Below are positions 11,438 to 23,510 of a stretch of 64,000 bases of DNA, in pieces. The translations under genes and the position numbers were made by a program. Source of the stretch: Theobroma cacao (Eukaryota; Streptophyta; Magnoliopsida; Malvales; Malvaceae); the NCBI RefSeq assembly GCF_000208745.1, contig NC_030859.1, positions 15,239,161-15,303,160 on the forward strand, read 5' to 3'. Numbering within the stretch: position 1 is the stretch's first letter; the number at the start of each line of letters is the position of its first letter. The notes under the pieces are model-generated. The model saw only the letters and a program-made list of their open reading frames with translations, was not told the origin of the DNA and ran no database searches.

Positions 11438-13598
11438 TATACATACCACATAGCACTTTAACTCCCTATTCATATAAACATTGCTATCATTAAAGGTAAC
11501 AACCATAACATATGTAAATGAACCAAACTAGACATCTAGCTAAAGACCTCTAATGCTATAGACCAAGTAAGAGAGGCAAATAGAACCTTCTTGACTAGTT
11601 TCCCCTTTTACAACTCCCTGCACTCTTAGTTGCTTCCAAATGGCATGAACACAGTCACATCCTACATAATCAGTCAACATGACACATACTATCTCTAGAG
11701 TGAGATGCTTTAAACAATCCTAGTTCCATTTCTACTTGATCTTGTTGCCTTCACCAATGTGACAAAATGTAGTGTGAGCTTTTAGTTTTCTTGGGACATT
11801 TTATAGTTTATTTAAGGTGGTAGAATTCATTGCCAAGAATGGAGTTTGATCTTATGTGCATACTGGCAAGCAATGCAAACAAAAGACAAAGCATCATAGA
11901 AGGTAACTTATAAAATCTGACAGATTTAAATGGTAAATTTTATAAAGGAAAAGAAAGTGTGAATACCAATGTAATTGGTCTAAGTTCTCCTTATTTTACC
12001 AAAGATTGAAAAGTAACCTTAGATTTTCATGAAAAAGAATAAAAGCCGTGAGGTCTCTTTAAGGTGCTTCATCTTATTTCAACATTGTTAAGACACCTAT
12101 TTTTTTTTGAAAATGTATATTAAAAATTAAATAAATTAATTAAAAATAAAAAAATGGAAAGTCAAGATATGAAAAAAATGAATGAAAAAAATGAAAATGA
12201 AAATGAAACAAAAAATAAAAGGAACAAAAATCAAAAAATGAAAAAAAAAAGAAAAAAGTGAAAAGTGAAAGTACAACTAGCTGAGCATGGTGACAAAACC
12301 ATGCCTAGCGTGAGTCATGCCAGAAGAAATTTTCACTCTGTTAGATGCGAAATTTTTGCACCTAATAGTCCTAATTGCGGGTTGCTGCAGGGAGGGCACA
12401 GTTGGCTATCCCTCAACATTTGTGAGGGTAGCTTTTATAATTGCCGTCAACCCTCTATAATGGGAGGATTTTTTAGAAAAAGGGAAGAGTCTCCTGTAGA
12501 GAAAACCCTAAAAAAATTTCTAAAACTCTAGATCTAGAAGCCACTAATCACAAGAAGGAATAGAAAAAAAATTAAGAATAAAGTGAAGAGATGAAAACCC
12601 TATTAAAAAACCATAATCGGAGTCCATTTTCTCTTTTCGTGGGTGGGGTAGCTTTCAAAAGTAACATTTTCTATAGGTTTGGAAATAGATTTGCAGAGGT
12701 TTAGGCCATAACAAAGTCATGATTGGTTGTGGTGGTGTTAAACAGAAAAAAGAAGTAGAGAGTTGAGGCATTTAGGTGGTTGCGTGGCAGTCCAAAGAAA
12801 AAAGAGAGTTAAGTCTATGGCTAGAGCTAGTGAAAGATATAAAACCAAAGATAATGACTAGGCTTAATATTTAAGGAAACCAAAGATATTGATTAGGCTT
12901 TAATATGATAGCCCGTGGATTATGTGAATGAATTATGATTCCGTACAATGTCGGATATTGGATGACTTTTCCCAACTATATTGGCATGAAATTCTTTCTA
13001 TGATAATGTTATAGTTGATGTAACATGATTGGATGTGAAATGATGGCCAAAGAAAGGCAATTTTTACAAATCTAAGCTTGAAGGATCTATTCTAGGGCAA
13101 AAGAGGTCAATTCTAAGGTGTATATGAAGCTTAGATAGCTATTAGAAATGTCAAGAATTGACCCCAAGTGAGGAAAGATTGATTCTTGAAAGTTAGAATA
13201 GCTATTGGAGTTAAAGAATCGATTCCTGGAAATTGATAAGTCAATTCTTGCTTGTCAGTAGAGTTTTTGGACTAAAAGAATTAATTCTAGAAAATTGAAA
13301 AGTTGGTTCTTGCAAGTCTAGGAATCTAAAGAATCGATTCTTGGGCTCTAGCATGGAAAAAAAATATAAAATCACTCTAGCCTTAAAATAAATTTTACAC
13401 TTTTCCAGTCTCAAACTCTTCCCCAACACCATCCAAACCCTCTCTTAACCTCCCAAGACCCTATTGGACAAATATACAACCTTCCAACTCAAATCTAAGG
13501 TATGATTTGGCATTTTTGAGTTTAAATCTTGTGGGTATAACCTAAGACTAGGATTTTTTTAATTTCAACTCAGTTAAATCCATTTTTGAGCTATAGAT
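11438..13598. other. Repeat-derived spacer, no gene recognised
   Basis: This is the part of the gamma LTR region between the two solo LTRs. It holds an A-rich tract (12100-12260), a 30-odd-bp tandem duplication (AAACCAAAGAT..TGA.TAGGCTT, 12841-12907) and a cluster of AATCGATTC motifs near its end. An open frame of 88 codons at 12265-12531 has no recognisable domain and I do not call it. Confidence 0.6.
13080..13345. repeat. Palindromic AAGAATCGATTCTTG motif cluster
   Basis: Six or so variants of the self-complementary motif AAGAATCGATTCTTG recur every 25-60 bp, for example near 13165, 13216, 13240, 13275 and 13330. They sit in the gamma LTR upstream of the Copia-like insertion. Confidence 0.75.
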
Positions 13599-14959
13599 TG
13601 TTGACTCCATATGTTTTTCATGATAACAAAGCATTCCTCATTCATTAATGTCTAACTTCACTATTTAAGTGTTTAGGATTTAATTTTATACCTCTAACAA
13701 AGTTGTTAATTAAAGGCAAGTCAAGGAGCTTGCTAAGTTTAATGAAGAGTTAATTAGTTAAGAGGGAAAAAACAAGTAATGAACAAAAACAGAACCTTAG
13801 TAACTGATTATCAAGGGACCTTAATTAGCTAAGGTATGGCTGTGTGATAAGTTGAAGCAAAACAAAAATATGCTAATTGGTTAAAAGGTCTGGTTAATCG
13901 GTTAGAGCACAAGGTTTTATTATCTTCGAGACCCAAAAACAAGTTTGAAAATATAGTTGACTGTTGAAAGAAGCCAAAATGGAGAAGTTCAAAATTTGAA
14001 GATCTTCTAGTTGATTAAAGCTAGTTTTAAATGGTTATGGTTGAAGGAAGAAAAGCTTCAATGAGTTAAGGGAAGAGCTAACCAATTAAAGGAAGATTGC
14101 TGTGAAGAGAAGTGAAAACAGAAAGTTTGTAATCGGTTAAAGCTTGCCATAACTAGTTAGAGGAAGTTTGCTGAAGAAGAGAAGTTTGAAGACTGAGAAC
14201 TCTTAATTGGTTAGGGCCTCCTATAATCGGTTAGAGCAGAGAACGCAGTAGTAGGATAGTGCAAGGTAGATGAGCTGTAATCAGTTAGAGCTGCTTGTTT
14301 TGTCTGTTTGAATTTAAACACTAGAGAATAAAATAATGGCTAGAAGTGCATCAGAGTTGTTTGTAACGGCTAGAAATTGTCTCTAACAAAAATATTTGAC
14401 TCCTCAAGTATAAAAGGAAGCTCCAACAGTCAAAGAAGTAAGATTTGAAGAGAAAAGAGCTATTTTGAGCAAAAAGCCAAATATTTTTCAGCAAAAACAC
14501 TTGTTCTTCATTCCAAAACCAGAAAAAGTGTTTGAGCTTGATTGTAATCTATCCAAAATTGTAAAGGTACTTAGTTGTACTTTTTTTTCTTTTTTTTCTT
14601 GGGAAATTAGAGTGTGGGAAACACTCTAAAGCTTGTTGTAAGGGATTAAAGCTTGGGTTAAAAGCTCACCATGTAAAAGCTTGGTAAAAGCTGTTAATTC
14701 CACTAGTTTAGTGAAGTTGGGTTGAAAATCCTTGATTGGGAGATCAAGGTAGTGGATGTAGGTCAAGGGGACCGAACCACTATAAATACTCTTGCATTGT
14801 CCACTTTTCTTTACCCTTCCTTACTTGGTGTCTTGTAATTTTAACAAGTTCTAGTCATCCCCTTCATCTTGTTGATTAAGTGTTCTTCAAGCTCTGATGG
14901 GCTGAGCAAAAAATTTTTAGTGCTATTCAAACCCCTTTAGCACTCAAATGGGACCAACA
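13599..14959 (+). mobile_element. Copia-like solo LTR (SIRE/Maximus type), TSD TAGAT
   Basis: It begins TGTTGACTCCATATG, with ATGATAACAAA shortly after, and ends ATGGGACCAACA. It is flanked by a perfect TAGAT duplication (13594-13598, 14960-14964). The start signature, the internal GGGAGATCAAGGTAGTGGATGTAGG block (14739-14763) with TATAAATACTC after it, and the ending resemble SIRE/Maximus Copia LTRs as I remember them. At 1361 bp it is within their range. Between 13795 and 14290 the motif TAATCGGTTAGAGC recurs about eight times in both orientations. The Copia assignment is by resemblance; the LTR boundaries are firm. Confidence 0.82.
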
Positions 14960-15491
14960 TAGATTTTGGGGGTTTTGCTCTTCAAAAAGGTATGAAGGTC
15001 AGGAAAGTTAAGGCTATTGATTTATGAATTAGGCTTGAAGTATGGAAATTTATTGAAACTTAAAGGAAGGACTTTTCAATAAATCTACTAGTTTCAAAAT
15101 AGGTTTTTGCTGGAAACTAAGAACTTATGTTAGGATTTATGTTGATAGGTGATTGTTAGAGCTTGAGTATTGTAGAACAAGCAATGTTTAATAAAGCGAG
15201 GCTTAGAAGCATGCTTTTGTCAAGGTGGGTGGATACGCCACTTTCAAACTATTTTGGTATGTAACGTTGAAGCATGATTTTTGATGAGCATGGTTTCTTA
15301 TTAATGTTGTTCTAAGTGAAAAAATATGTTTGTGGATGATAAATTATTTGAAATGGTTTTCGAAAGTATGTGTAAATATTATATTATTTATTAGTTTTCA
15401 ATAAGGGGGGACATGTCCTTTCAAGTGTTTTACTCCAAAACCACCACATCTATGAGATGTGAATGAGTGCTTCAAGCATGCTAAATTGCTA

Positions 15492-15855
15492 TGATTATGT
15501 GATGATAATTCCACATATTACAAGAGTTGTAATGACCACATTATGTATGTGATGTAGTTGCCACATACCCTGAGAATAAGAGTAAGCATTTGATATAACT
15601 ATATCGAATTCCATAATGCTAAGTATATGATGTAAATTCCATATACTATATGAGATAATTAAGAATGCATGATAAATGGCTTTAAGCTATGTATATGATG
15701 TAAATTTCATATACCACATGAGATGATGAAAAGTACATGATAAATGATATGATGCTAGTATGTGAGGCAAATTCCACATACCACATGAGATAATAAAGAG
15801 TACTTATTGAAGGCTTTAATGTCAAGTATGTGATGTAGTTTCCACATACCACACA
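15492..15855. repeat. 68-bp tandem repeat carrying a hairpin, gamma LTR
   Basis: Six units; the hairpin cores start near 15495, 15545, 15623, 15691, 15758 and 15826. The last three intervals are 67-68 bp. The core is GTATGTG, 10 loop bases, CACATAC, with compensating changes in two units (GTATATG...CATATAC). The conservation of pairing through paired changes is visible directly. Confidence 0.9.
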
Positions 15856-16010
15856 TTATGAATATGAGTGCATAATGATATAAGATATGATATGTCTGTT
15901 TGTTAACCCAAGGGTTTTGGGGGTTTTACCATTACCACTATTTTGGAGTGAAGTATAAATTCCACTATCAGAATGAGGTGATGATTCCACTCTTATGATG
16001 TATTAGATAT

Positions 16011-16104
16011 GCCCAAGGTGCAATGGGGTTTATACATTACTGGCCCAAGGTGCAATGGGGTTTATACATTACTAGCCGAAGGTTGATGGGGGTTGTACCA
16101 TCAC
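16011..16104. repeat. 32-bp tandem repeat (three units)
   Basis: Two near-identical units beginning GCCCAAGGTGCAATGGGG (16011-16042, 16043-16074) are followed by a diverged third (16075-16104). They lie about 150 bp after the hairpin array in the same LTR. Confidence 0.9.
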
Positions 16105-17135
16105 AAGATTGATTATATATTTGATTGTTGAGTAATGATGCTATATGTGATATACAAGAAATCATGGAACAAGGTTCCTTAGTTTATTACAGAAGAAAGT
16201 TAGAGGTAAAATTGTTATGAGAATTAGATCGGATGAGTCTAAATTACTCAAGTTCATGAGCATGGTTATCGAGCTCTAGAATGTAAGTCTCAATGCCTTA
16301 GTTGAAATGATGAATTCATAAGTTAGCCCTTTTTAGATGCCATTCAAAGATTTTGATTCTCAAATGAGTTTTAATGGTTTATGAGACTCCAAAATGTATG
16401 AAAAGTATTTACCATGTTGAACACGACACTCAAAGATTTAAAGATTTGTGAAGCTTGTTTGAAAGCATGATTACTGTCTTACAAGTGCATTATGTGTATT
16501 CAAAATAACATACGTGCATGGTTACATAAATGTTCTATTTATGCAAAAGCTCTAATCTTTTGACTTGTCTCCTTCTCATATCTACTCACGGAGTCTTTGT
16601 AACTTACACATTAGTTTTCCCCAACTTTGTTGTAGATTAGTGAAAGCAATTAAGCACCGGTGTCATGCAAATGTGGTTTGCTCTTCCTTTGGTAGGTAAC
16701 ATAGTAGCCGTCTTGAAGCCTACGGAGTTGAGTCATGTTTCGCTTGACGAGTTGGTCTTTAGATTTTCGTTTATAAATGTTTGATTATGGATTACTGTTA
16801 AGCCAATGAATGGTAAGATATTTCTTATGATGTTATGTAAATGTTATGTATTATGGCTTAAGGCTTTATGAGCCCCAAAGGTATAATAACTATGAATGAA
16901 AATGTTCACACCTTTTATGTTGAGAAGTCCATAATTGTGTGACTTGCATACGTATGGATGTCTATGATTATATGACTCTTGTTATGCATGCATGATGATG
17001 ATGATGGCAAATGAGTCAAATGTGATTGATTGATCATAAAATGATGTTAGAAGGCTCATTAAGGTCTAGCAGGCCATACCCATGTAGGTCCTAGTGCCGT
17101 TCATGATCCCTCTAGAAAATGGGATGTGATAAAAA

Positions 17136-18947
17136 CCATATAGAATGGCTTCTCCAAAGCTAGTTGAGTTAAGGAAACAGTTAGACGAGCTGATACAAGC
17201 GAGATTTATCTAACCTTTAAAAGCACCTTTTGAGGCCTCTGTACTTTTCTAGAAGAAACAAGATGGGAGTTTGTGATTATTCATGGATTACTAAGCTTTA
17301 AACAAAGTCACAGTAAGGAATAAATATCCAATTTCTCTTATAGCAAATATTTTTGACCAGTTGAGTTGTGGAAGTACTTCTCTAAATTATATTTCAAGTC
17401 AGGCTACAATCGAGTAAGAGTGGGTGATGGAGAACCAAAAGCCACTTTTGTAACACGATATAGTGCGTTTGAATTCCTTGTTATGCCTTTTGGACTAACT
17501 AATGCTCCTGCCACTTTTTGTACATTGATGAATCAAGTTTTCCATGATTATTTGGACAAGTTCATGGTAATCTACCTAGAAAACATTATGGCGTACAGTT
17601 CAACATTAGACGAACATCAAATGCACTTGCGACAAGTCTTCCAAAGGTTATAAGGCAACCAGTTATATGTGAAAGAGAGAAAAATGTGCATTCATGCAAA
17701 CTTGAACTCAATTCCTAGGCCATATAATTGACAAAGGTCATATGCAAATGGATATGCAAAAGGTGAAGGCTATCAAACAGTGGGCAACTCCTAAGAATAT
17801 GGCTAAATTTTGCTCATTCTTAGAGCTAGCTAACTATTATCGAAGATTTGTGGAAATGAATTCAAAATGAACGGTGAAATTTACAGAATTGCTTAAAAGG
17901 GGATAGAAGTGGGACTAGTCACCTCAATGCCAAGAAGCTTTAGAAGACTTGAAGGAAATGATGATGACCGACCTTGTAATTGCATTTACAAGTATTGAAA
18001 AACCTTTCAAGGTACAAACAGATGTGTCAGACTTTGCTCTTAAAGAAGTATTACTACAAAAAGGACATCTAGTCATGTTCGAAAGTTAAAAGTGGAACAA
18101 AGTGGAAAGGAGACACACAAAGCAGGTAAAAGAGCTTTTAGTTGCAATTCATTGCTTACAAGCATGGTGACATTACTTACTAGGGTCCCAATTCATGGTT
18201 AGGACAAACAATACTACAGTTAATTAGTTCTTTATTCAACTAAAGCTCACAACTAAACAAGCGAGATGACAGCCATTCTAGTGGTAGTGGATTATTTTTC
18301 AAAGTACGCTACATTTATCCTAGTAGATAAGTTTAGCTCTGTAGAAGAAATAACTCATACAGTTTTTAAACATGTGGTAAAATACTGAGGCATTCCTCAT
18401 ATCATTATCAGTGTCAAAGATCTAAGGTTTACTAGTTTTTTTTTGAAAAAACTTTTCAAGCTATTGAGGTCAGAACTCAACATCTCCCTTAGTTATTATC
18501 CACAAATAGATGGCCAAATCGAACGCTTCAACAGACTATTTTAGGAATATCTGCAACACTTTGTACAAGCAAATCAGAGGAATTGGCATAATTTGTTAGA
18601 TGTGGCTTCATTATGTTTTAATTCACAAAAAAGTTCTACTACAAACAAAACCCCTTTCGAAGTTGGCATTGGGCAACAACCTAGACTTCCTATCACTATA
18701 GTAGGAAGAGCCCTTGAGCCTTTAACTTTACTAAAGAGTGGAGAAAAAACACTGAGATCACTAGAGCTTATATAGAGAAAGCTACCAGCCACATGAAAAA
18801 GTGGGTAGACAAAGGTTAAAGAGAGCAACACTTTAAAGTGAGGGACCTTGTGATAGTGAAGCTAGTACTCGAGCAACTTAGATTCTTAAGGAAAAGAGAT
18901 AGACGACTAATGCTGAACTATGAAGGCCCAGTATTGATTAAGACTAA
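17136..18947 (+). pseudogene. Ty3/gypsy chromovirus-like pol fragment 2 (RT, RNaseH, integrase)
   Basis: Resumes the pol gene cut at 8523. Reading across stops and frameshifts: RT fingers (RMASPKLVELRKQLDELI), RT palm with VMPFGLTNAPATF (17485-17520), then VIYLENIMAYS where functional RTs have YLDDI, so both catalytic aspartates are lost. RNaseH follows (17960-18260). Then the frame jumps at about 18266 straight into the integrase core (AILVVVDYFSKYATF), so the end of RNaseH and the integrase zinc finger are deleted. Later come SYYPQIDGQIERFN (third catalytic residue E present) and NWHNLLDVA. The second integrase aspartate motif reads SVKD instead of SDRD. Wording and the short 3' LTR suggest a chromovirus such as Reina or CRM, but the clade is inferred. 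Confidence 0.85.
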
Positions 18948-20159
18948 TGTGAGACTTTGACCTTTATAGATTCGTAGATAGAAGTAGACGCGATATCCCT
19001 GATCAGGGGTAATTTCGTTATTTCCTTAGTAAACCCCTAAAAGTAAGATTTTAAACAATATTATGGCCTAAGTAGGCCTAAGGCATAAATGAATGATGAA
19101 ATACAGGTAAAATGACAAAGGAAATAAAAATGATGATGATTTCCACGGTAGGGGCAAAATGGTCATTTTTCACCTCGGGTCAAAATTTTTAAGTTTTTGT
19201 GACCCCAAGCATTTCTAGACCATTATGGACTTTGTTTCAGTGTCAAAAGAGTAAAAAGATTGCATAAAGGATTGAAAGAGAACAAGCTAACTTGTTGAGG
19301 GCATTTTGGTAATTTAAATGGAGTTGATAAGCTCGAGCTATAAATATCTCTTTCTTCCAATAGCTTCTTCATCCTCCAGCAGCTTTTCTTCTTTTTCTTC
19401 CTTCTTCTCTTTCACATTGCTTTCATCCTCCATGGAAGCTTGATATGAAAGCTCCATAACCTTCCTCAAAATAGCTCCAATTTTCAAGCTTTTGTGCACT
19501 TTTGCATAGAACCCTTGTACTCTTTCACTTTCTCACTTTAAAACCCTTGAAAATCTTATTTCTATACTTTCTCTCACTAGCTAAGTGTTTTAGAGAGAGA
19601 AAGAAGAAGCTTTTATAATAGCTTGGAGAATTGTTGGAAAGAATTTCAAAGTTTCAAAGCTATTAAAGTGAGTAGTAAATTAGAGTTGAATTTTTTGTGT
19701 TGAGAATGGCTAGAGATTTGACTTATGGGTGTTTTGGTAGTTGAGGTTGTAAATTCAGTTTGGAGTGATTAGGATAGTGAAAATGGATAGTCGTTTAATG
19801 GCACTTGGAAACTAGTAGGTGATAGCTTGTAGAACTTGTAATTATGAGAATTGAGTTAATTGTGATGTTAATGTGATGATAGGCTCCAACGAAGTCCCAT
19901 CGTCCCATTTAAACCATTAGGGAAGTTAGAATCGACTAAAGATTCAACAAAATACCTGTGAGTGAACTTGCATTTCAGAATTGTTTTGGGAATGTGAATG
20001 CATTTGCACAAAACAATTGAATGATTTTAACCAACTTTTCTTTCAAAATGTGTGTCGGGGAACAAGCCCTTGATAAAATATTTTGATGTTGCTAAAATGT
20101 GAAATGTGTAAAAGGACGGACCTATGTGCTCCTATACTGTGTTGATATATGTACACATA

Positions 20160-20330
20160 TATACTAATAATGTTGTGTAATGATATTGACCCGGCTATGT
20201 GAGAGTAAGAGTGTGCATAAGCCGATGCTGACCCGACTATGTGCGAGTAGGAGTGCGTATAAGCCGATACTGACCCGGTTATGTGCTAATGGGAGTGCAT
20301 AGGAGCTGATGATGATGGGAGGGTGTGCAT
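20160..20330. repeat. Tandem hairpin repeat in beta LTR
   Basis: Three to four units of about 50 bp containing GACCCGGCTATGTG...GAGTGTGCATAAGCC. Arms CGGCT.ATG and CAT.AGCCG can pair. Position in the LTR and the GGAGTGC loop correspond to the array at 10520-10765, so the two are diverged versions of one module. Confidence 0.8.
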
Positions 20331-20338
20331 GATGATTG

Positions 20339-20360
20339 ATATATATATATATATATATAT
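20339..20360. repeat. (AT)n microsatellite
   Basis: A short AT run directly after the hairpin repeat of the beta solo LTR. Confidence 0.9.
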
Positions 20361-20495
20361 GGTGTATGGTTGTAATGCATGTGAAAATTTGACATGTTGG
20401 ATTTTGGGAAATTATATGTGTTTCATGTTGCTTTTGTCATTTCAGCAAGATGGCCTTTTCTTAAGGGGAATGGAAACTTTTTCTTGGTGCTCTGT

Positions 20496-20917
20496 TTCTT
20501 GCTACAGCGAGATTCAATTTCACTGTAGCGAGAAACTCTCGGGTGGTGAGAGTTTTTACCGAACCTGGTTCTCGTTGCAGCGAGAATGCAATTTTGCTAT
20601 GGCGAGAAAGTTACTGTAGCTTCTCGCTGTAGCAAGAAACTCTCTGTTTGGCTAGCCGAATTTCGCTGCAGTGAGAAACTTTCTGTCCCACTTGACGACC
20701 TTATTGATTTTTGCCATATTTTCTGCCCCCTTTAACGCCATAGTGGATCATTGACTTCCAACATCAAGGAATTAATTAACTAAGTAAAAAATGAGGGGCT
20801 TAGAGAAAAACCCTCAGCCAGTTTAGAAAACCCTTGTCGCGTTAATAATATGAGCCGAACTTGACTTGAATTGCATGAGTGCTATTAAGGCGAGAATGCC
20901 TTTTCGCTGCAGCGAGG
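20496..20917. repeat. Cluster of TTCTCGCTGCAGCGAGAA palindromes
   Basis: Six or so near-perfect palindromes with core CTCGCTGCAGCGAG: 20496-20512, 20569-20586, 20593-20609, 20621-20638, 20661-20678 and 20900-20917. Differences between copies are mostly single changes around the CTGCAG centre. They fill the beta solo LTR after the tandem hairpin repeat and are not seen in the sister copy at 8863. Confidence 0.9.
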
Positions 20918-21548
20918 ACCCGTCGTTTACTTGACTTGAATTGCATGAATGCTATTAAAGTTTTCACTCTTCAAATCCTTTGTTGAGCATGGACCCTTTC
21001 CATCAAGTATTTACTCATTTGGGGTTTACATGAGGGGTTTTGATAAGAACTAAACTGAAGTGCATTGTTTTAAAGATAAATGCATTATGTTTTCTTTAAA
21101 TTTTCCTTATTGTTGCTTGTTCCCTTCCTTGTTCACTCACTGGGTTTATACTCACCGTTTTCAACTTCATGTTTTCAGATCAAGAGGCAGCCGGTAACTA
21201 GGTCGAGATGCCCTTGTAGATTCGTTTCCTTGGTAGGTCTCTGGACATTCAGTAGCCGTACGTCACTCGGGTCTCTCCACTGGAAATCGAGTCTCCTTTT
21301 TGATATGTATAGATAAACTTGATGTAAATTATTAAGACTTATGTTTTAGACAATACATGTATACTTGATTGGTAATGCCACTACAAGTTGGAAATGCTTA
21401 GTATTAATTTGATTCAAAGTTATGGAATGTGACTTAACAACTTTTGATGGAATGATGAACATGTCATATTAATAGGCTTACTTGGGCTTAGTGGACTATG
21501 TCCATTGGGCTCATGCGCTGGTCATGGCTTAGAATTTGGGTCGTGACA

Positions 21549-21883
21549 ACTAAGGTGGGGAAGACCTCTTACAAGATTGATCCACCTAAGTGGATGAAGG
21601 TGTAACCAGTGTTTCACATTAACAACCTGAAGTTGTTTCATGTAGATCTAGCAAATGCAAGTAGGAGTCAAGCCATAATAGACACCATTGCACTGCCGAG
21701 CAGAGGAGATTCTTGTAGAAAGAATGACCATAATCAACTAACGATCAAGACAGGAGTATTGGGTGAAATAGGAAGGTTTGGGGACAGATGAAATCACCTA
21801 GGAGAAGGAAGCCAACCTCGCACCTTCAAGGAAAAGATTGAAGAGTTCCAAGTCAACTAGTCAACAACGATGTTGATAGATTG
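21549..21883 (+). pseudogene. Ty3/gypsy pol fragment 3 (C-terminal tail)
   Basis: Continues pol after the beta insertion: KVGKTSYKIDPPKWMKV, a stop, then PVFHINNLKLFHVD, the conserved segment after the integrase core that precedes the chromodomain region. The remaining codons up to 21865 have no clear chromodomain. Ends just before the polypurine tract. Confidence 0.8.
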
Positions 21884-21895
21884 AGTGGGGGAGGA
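21883..21895 (+). other. Polypurine tract of the host Ty3 element
   Basis: GAGTGGGGGAGGA directly before the 3' LTR. Confidence 0.85.
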
Positions 21896-22473
21896 TGTCA
21901 TGAGCCAATCTTGTATAGGACCATAATAGAGTAGAACTATCTAGAAGACTAAGTCCTTTGTACCCGCAAGGGAGATGTCCCTTTTTCAAACATTGTAATG
22001 GCACTTGATGGCATATTTAGAAATGCTTGTTAAGGTTTTAAGGTGAAGACCTTTTAGGAAAGGAATGTCTTAATCTCACGTCTTAAACGATTCTTGGTGA
22101 TATACTTGTAAAAGCTTGTTAGCTTTTAATAAAAAGTGAGCAGTCGGCCGATTGTTAGGCTGTCTCATTAGTAAAGGTATGTTTGTAGCTAACCATCTAG
22201 GGTTGCCCCTATGGCCTGATGATGGTTCATCTTGATCCCTTTGTACTTATCTCGATATTAATATAACATTTTCCTTTATGTTGTTGCAATGGTTGTGTAG
22301 ATGGCATTCGTTATGCCTTATGATTTTGATAGTGTATTTTCCTAAACTAATTTGTGGTTGTTATTAATGTTTGATCAGATATAATCAAATTAGTGGTTTG
22401 TTTGTGTGAGAGCGTCCATTCAAACGCCACATGGATTTTCGCATACTTAAACAGAGGAATGTAGTTCATGACA
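21896..22473 (+). mobile_element. 3' LTR of the host Ty3/gypsy element (578 bp)
   Basis: Bounded by a perfect 8-bp terminal inverted repeat, TGTCATGA at the start and TCATGACA at the end, directly after the polypurine tract. The segment TTTTAATAAAAAGTGAG (about 22117) could serve as a polyadenylation signal. The 5' LTR lies outside the window, beyond the alpha element that inserted in pol. CTCAG at 22474-22478 would be the right target-site copy. Confidence 0.9.
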
Positions 22474-23510
22474 CTCAGCAAGCCAAACCAACCAAGTCGA
22501 CATTGTAACCAAATCAAATGACACGAGTAAAGAAGAACCCGAAGCCATCAATGCAAGCTGTCACATACCAACCGCCAAAGACTTAGCTAGAGAAGTCACT
22601 TTAGCTAGAAAACCATGCAGATCGAGGCATGCACAGTGTCCAAAACCAACCCTGAAGAACCACTTGTAAGAGAGGTGCAAAGAAAAGCAACATAAAGCAA
22701 AAGAAAAATGCCACCCATACATGAAAGAAACCCATAGCTAAAAAGCGTCTTAAGCTCGTCGAATGTGTGAAGCAACAAGAGACGTCCATGTGGCTACAAA
22801 ATAACTCTCCACGTGGTAGTCAACAATCGCCGATGTCATTTTACTATAATTATAGATTAGCAAATTTTATTTTTTTATTTAATTTTAGCTTTAAAATTTT
22901 TTTAAAAATATTAAAGTATTAATATAAAAATAAAACATATTTTAATATTTTAACTGTAAAAATAACTTAAATAGACAAATTGGGCCCGAACTCGAGCTTT
23001 GGGATTTTAAGTATCAATCGAACCTAACTCAATCCATGAACACCTCTACTCAAGATCTCCAAATGGAGTCTTGAACTCAAACTTCTAAGGTATTGCTAGA
23101 AGACATTAATTTTCTTGACGTAACTAGGAGTATATAGCAATTTTTACGTTTGACTAAAATTTAGAAAAATTGACTTGTTCAATGCGTGGGCAAATAATTT
23201 AGCAATATGACAAATTGTTTTACATGGACCTTTCTATCGTTTCAACTATAACCCCAACAAAACTAGGTAATGACATGTTAATAAAAATTGCCATGGCACC
23301 TATGCATGTCATTTATGTTTTCATTTACCATAGTGATAAGAAGGGAAGGTCAACAGAAACAAAAAAAAAACCAAAGAAGTTATCCTTCTACTTTGATCTA
23401 ATTGCTTGATTTAGAAAGCTTACATCTGACAATGATGCAGGTTGAAAACATCATTACTAGTATGATTAGGCCCAGGCGAAGCAATAGTTAGTCCCAGTAT
23501 CTACCAATAA
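22474..23510. other. Intergenic, no gene recognised
   Basis: Starts right after the Ty3 element and holds an AT-rich tract (22850-22980). Short open frames at 22601-22789 and 23215-23409 lack any recognisable domain. The part nearest 23510 would include the 3' UTR of the phytocyanin gene. Confidence 0.6.

Larger units (their letters stand above)
8524..17131 (+). mobile_element. Long LTR, family gamma, split by two later insertions
   Basis: It starts TGTGAAACCCCAATTTTAC and ends GGGATGTGATA, interrupting pol between fragments 1 and 2. Its start matches 33919-34137 and its last 700 or so bases match 25745-25984 plus 28777-29268, which defines the family. Removing the solo LTRs at 8863-11437 and 13599-14959 leaves about 4.7 kb. 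Homology to the other copy is lost after about 8690, so further unrecognised insertions (within roughly 8690-12900) are likely. No clean target duplication remains and the final CA is mutated to TA. No PBS or coding interior was found, so a solo LTR is the simplest reading. Confidence 0.65.
18948..21548 (+). mobile_element. Solo LTR, family beta, TSD ACTAA
   Basis: It runs from TGTGAGACTTTGACC to ...GGGTCGTGACA with a perfect ACTAA duplication (18943-18947, 21549-21553). Deleting it with one TSD restores the pol frame (..GPVLIK-TKVGKTSY..), which proves the insertion. Length is 2601 bp. The 3' third matches the beta copy at 8863-11437. The 5' third does not match that copy. Confidence 0.93.

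Noticed and set aside
12265..12531. 88-codon open frame
   Set aside because: No recognisable motif, within repeat-derived spacer and with no sign of coding constraint.
15492..16104. CRISPR-like spaced repeats
   Set aside because: The repeats are hairpin-bearing tandem units with similar spacers in a plant LTR; no cas genes and the wrong kind of genome.
18574..18831. Minus-strand open frame over integrase
   Set aside because: Antisense of the Ty3 integrase segment.
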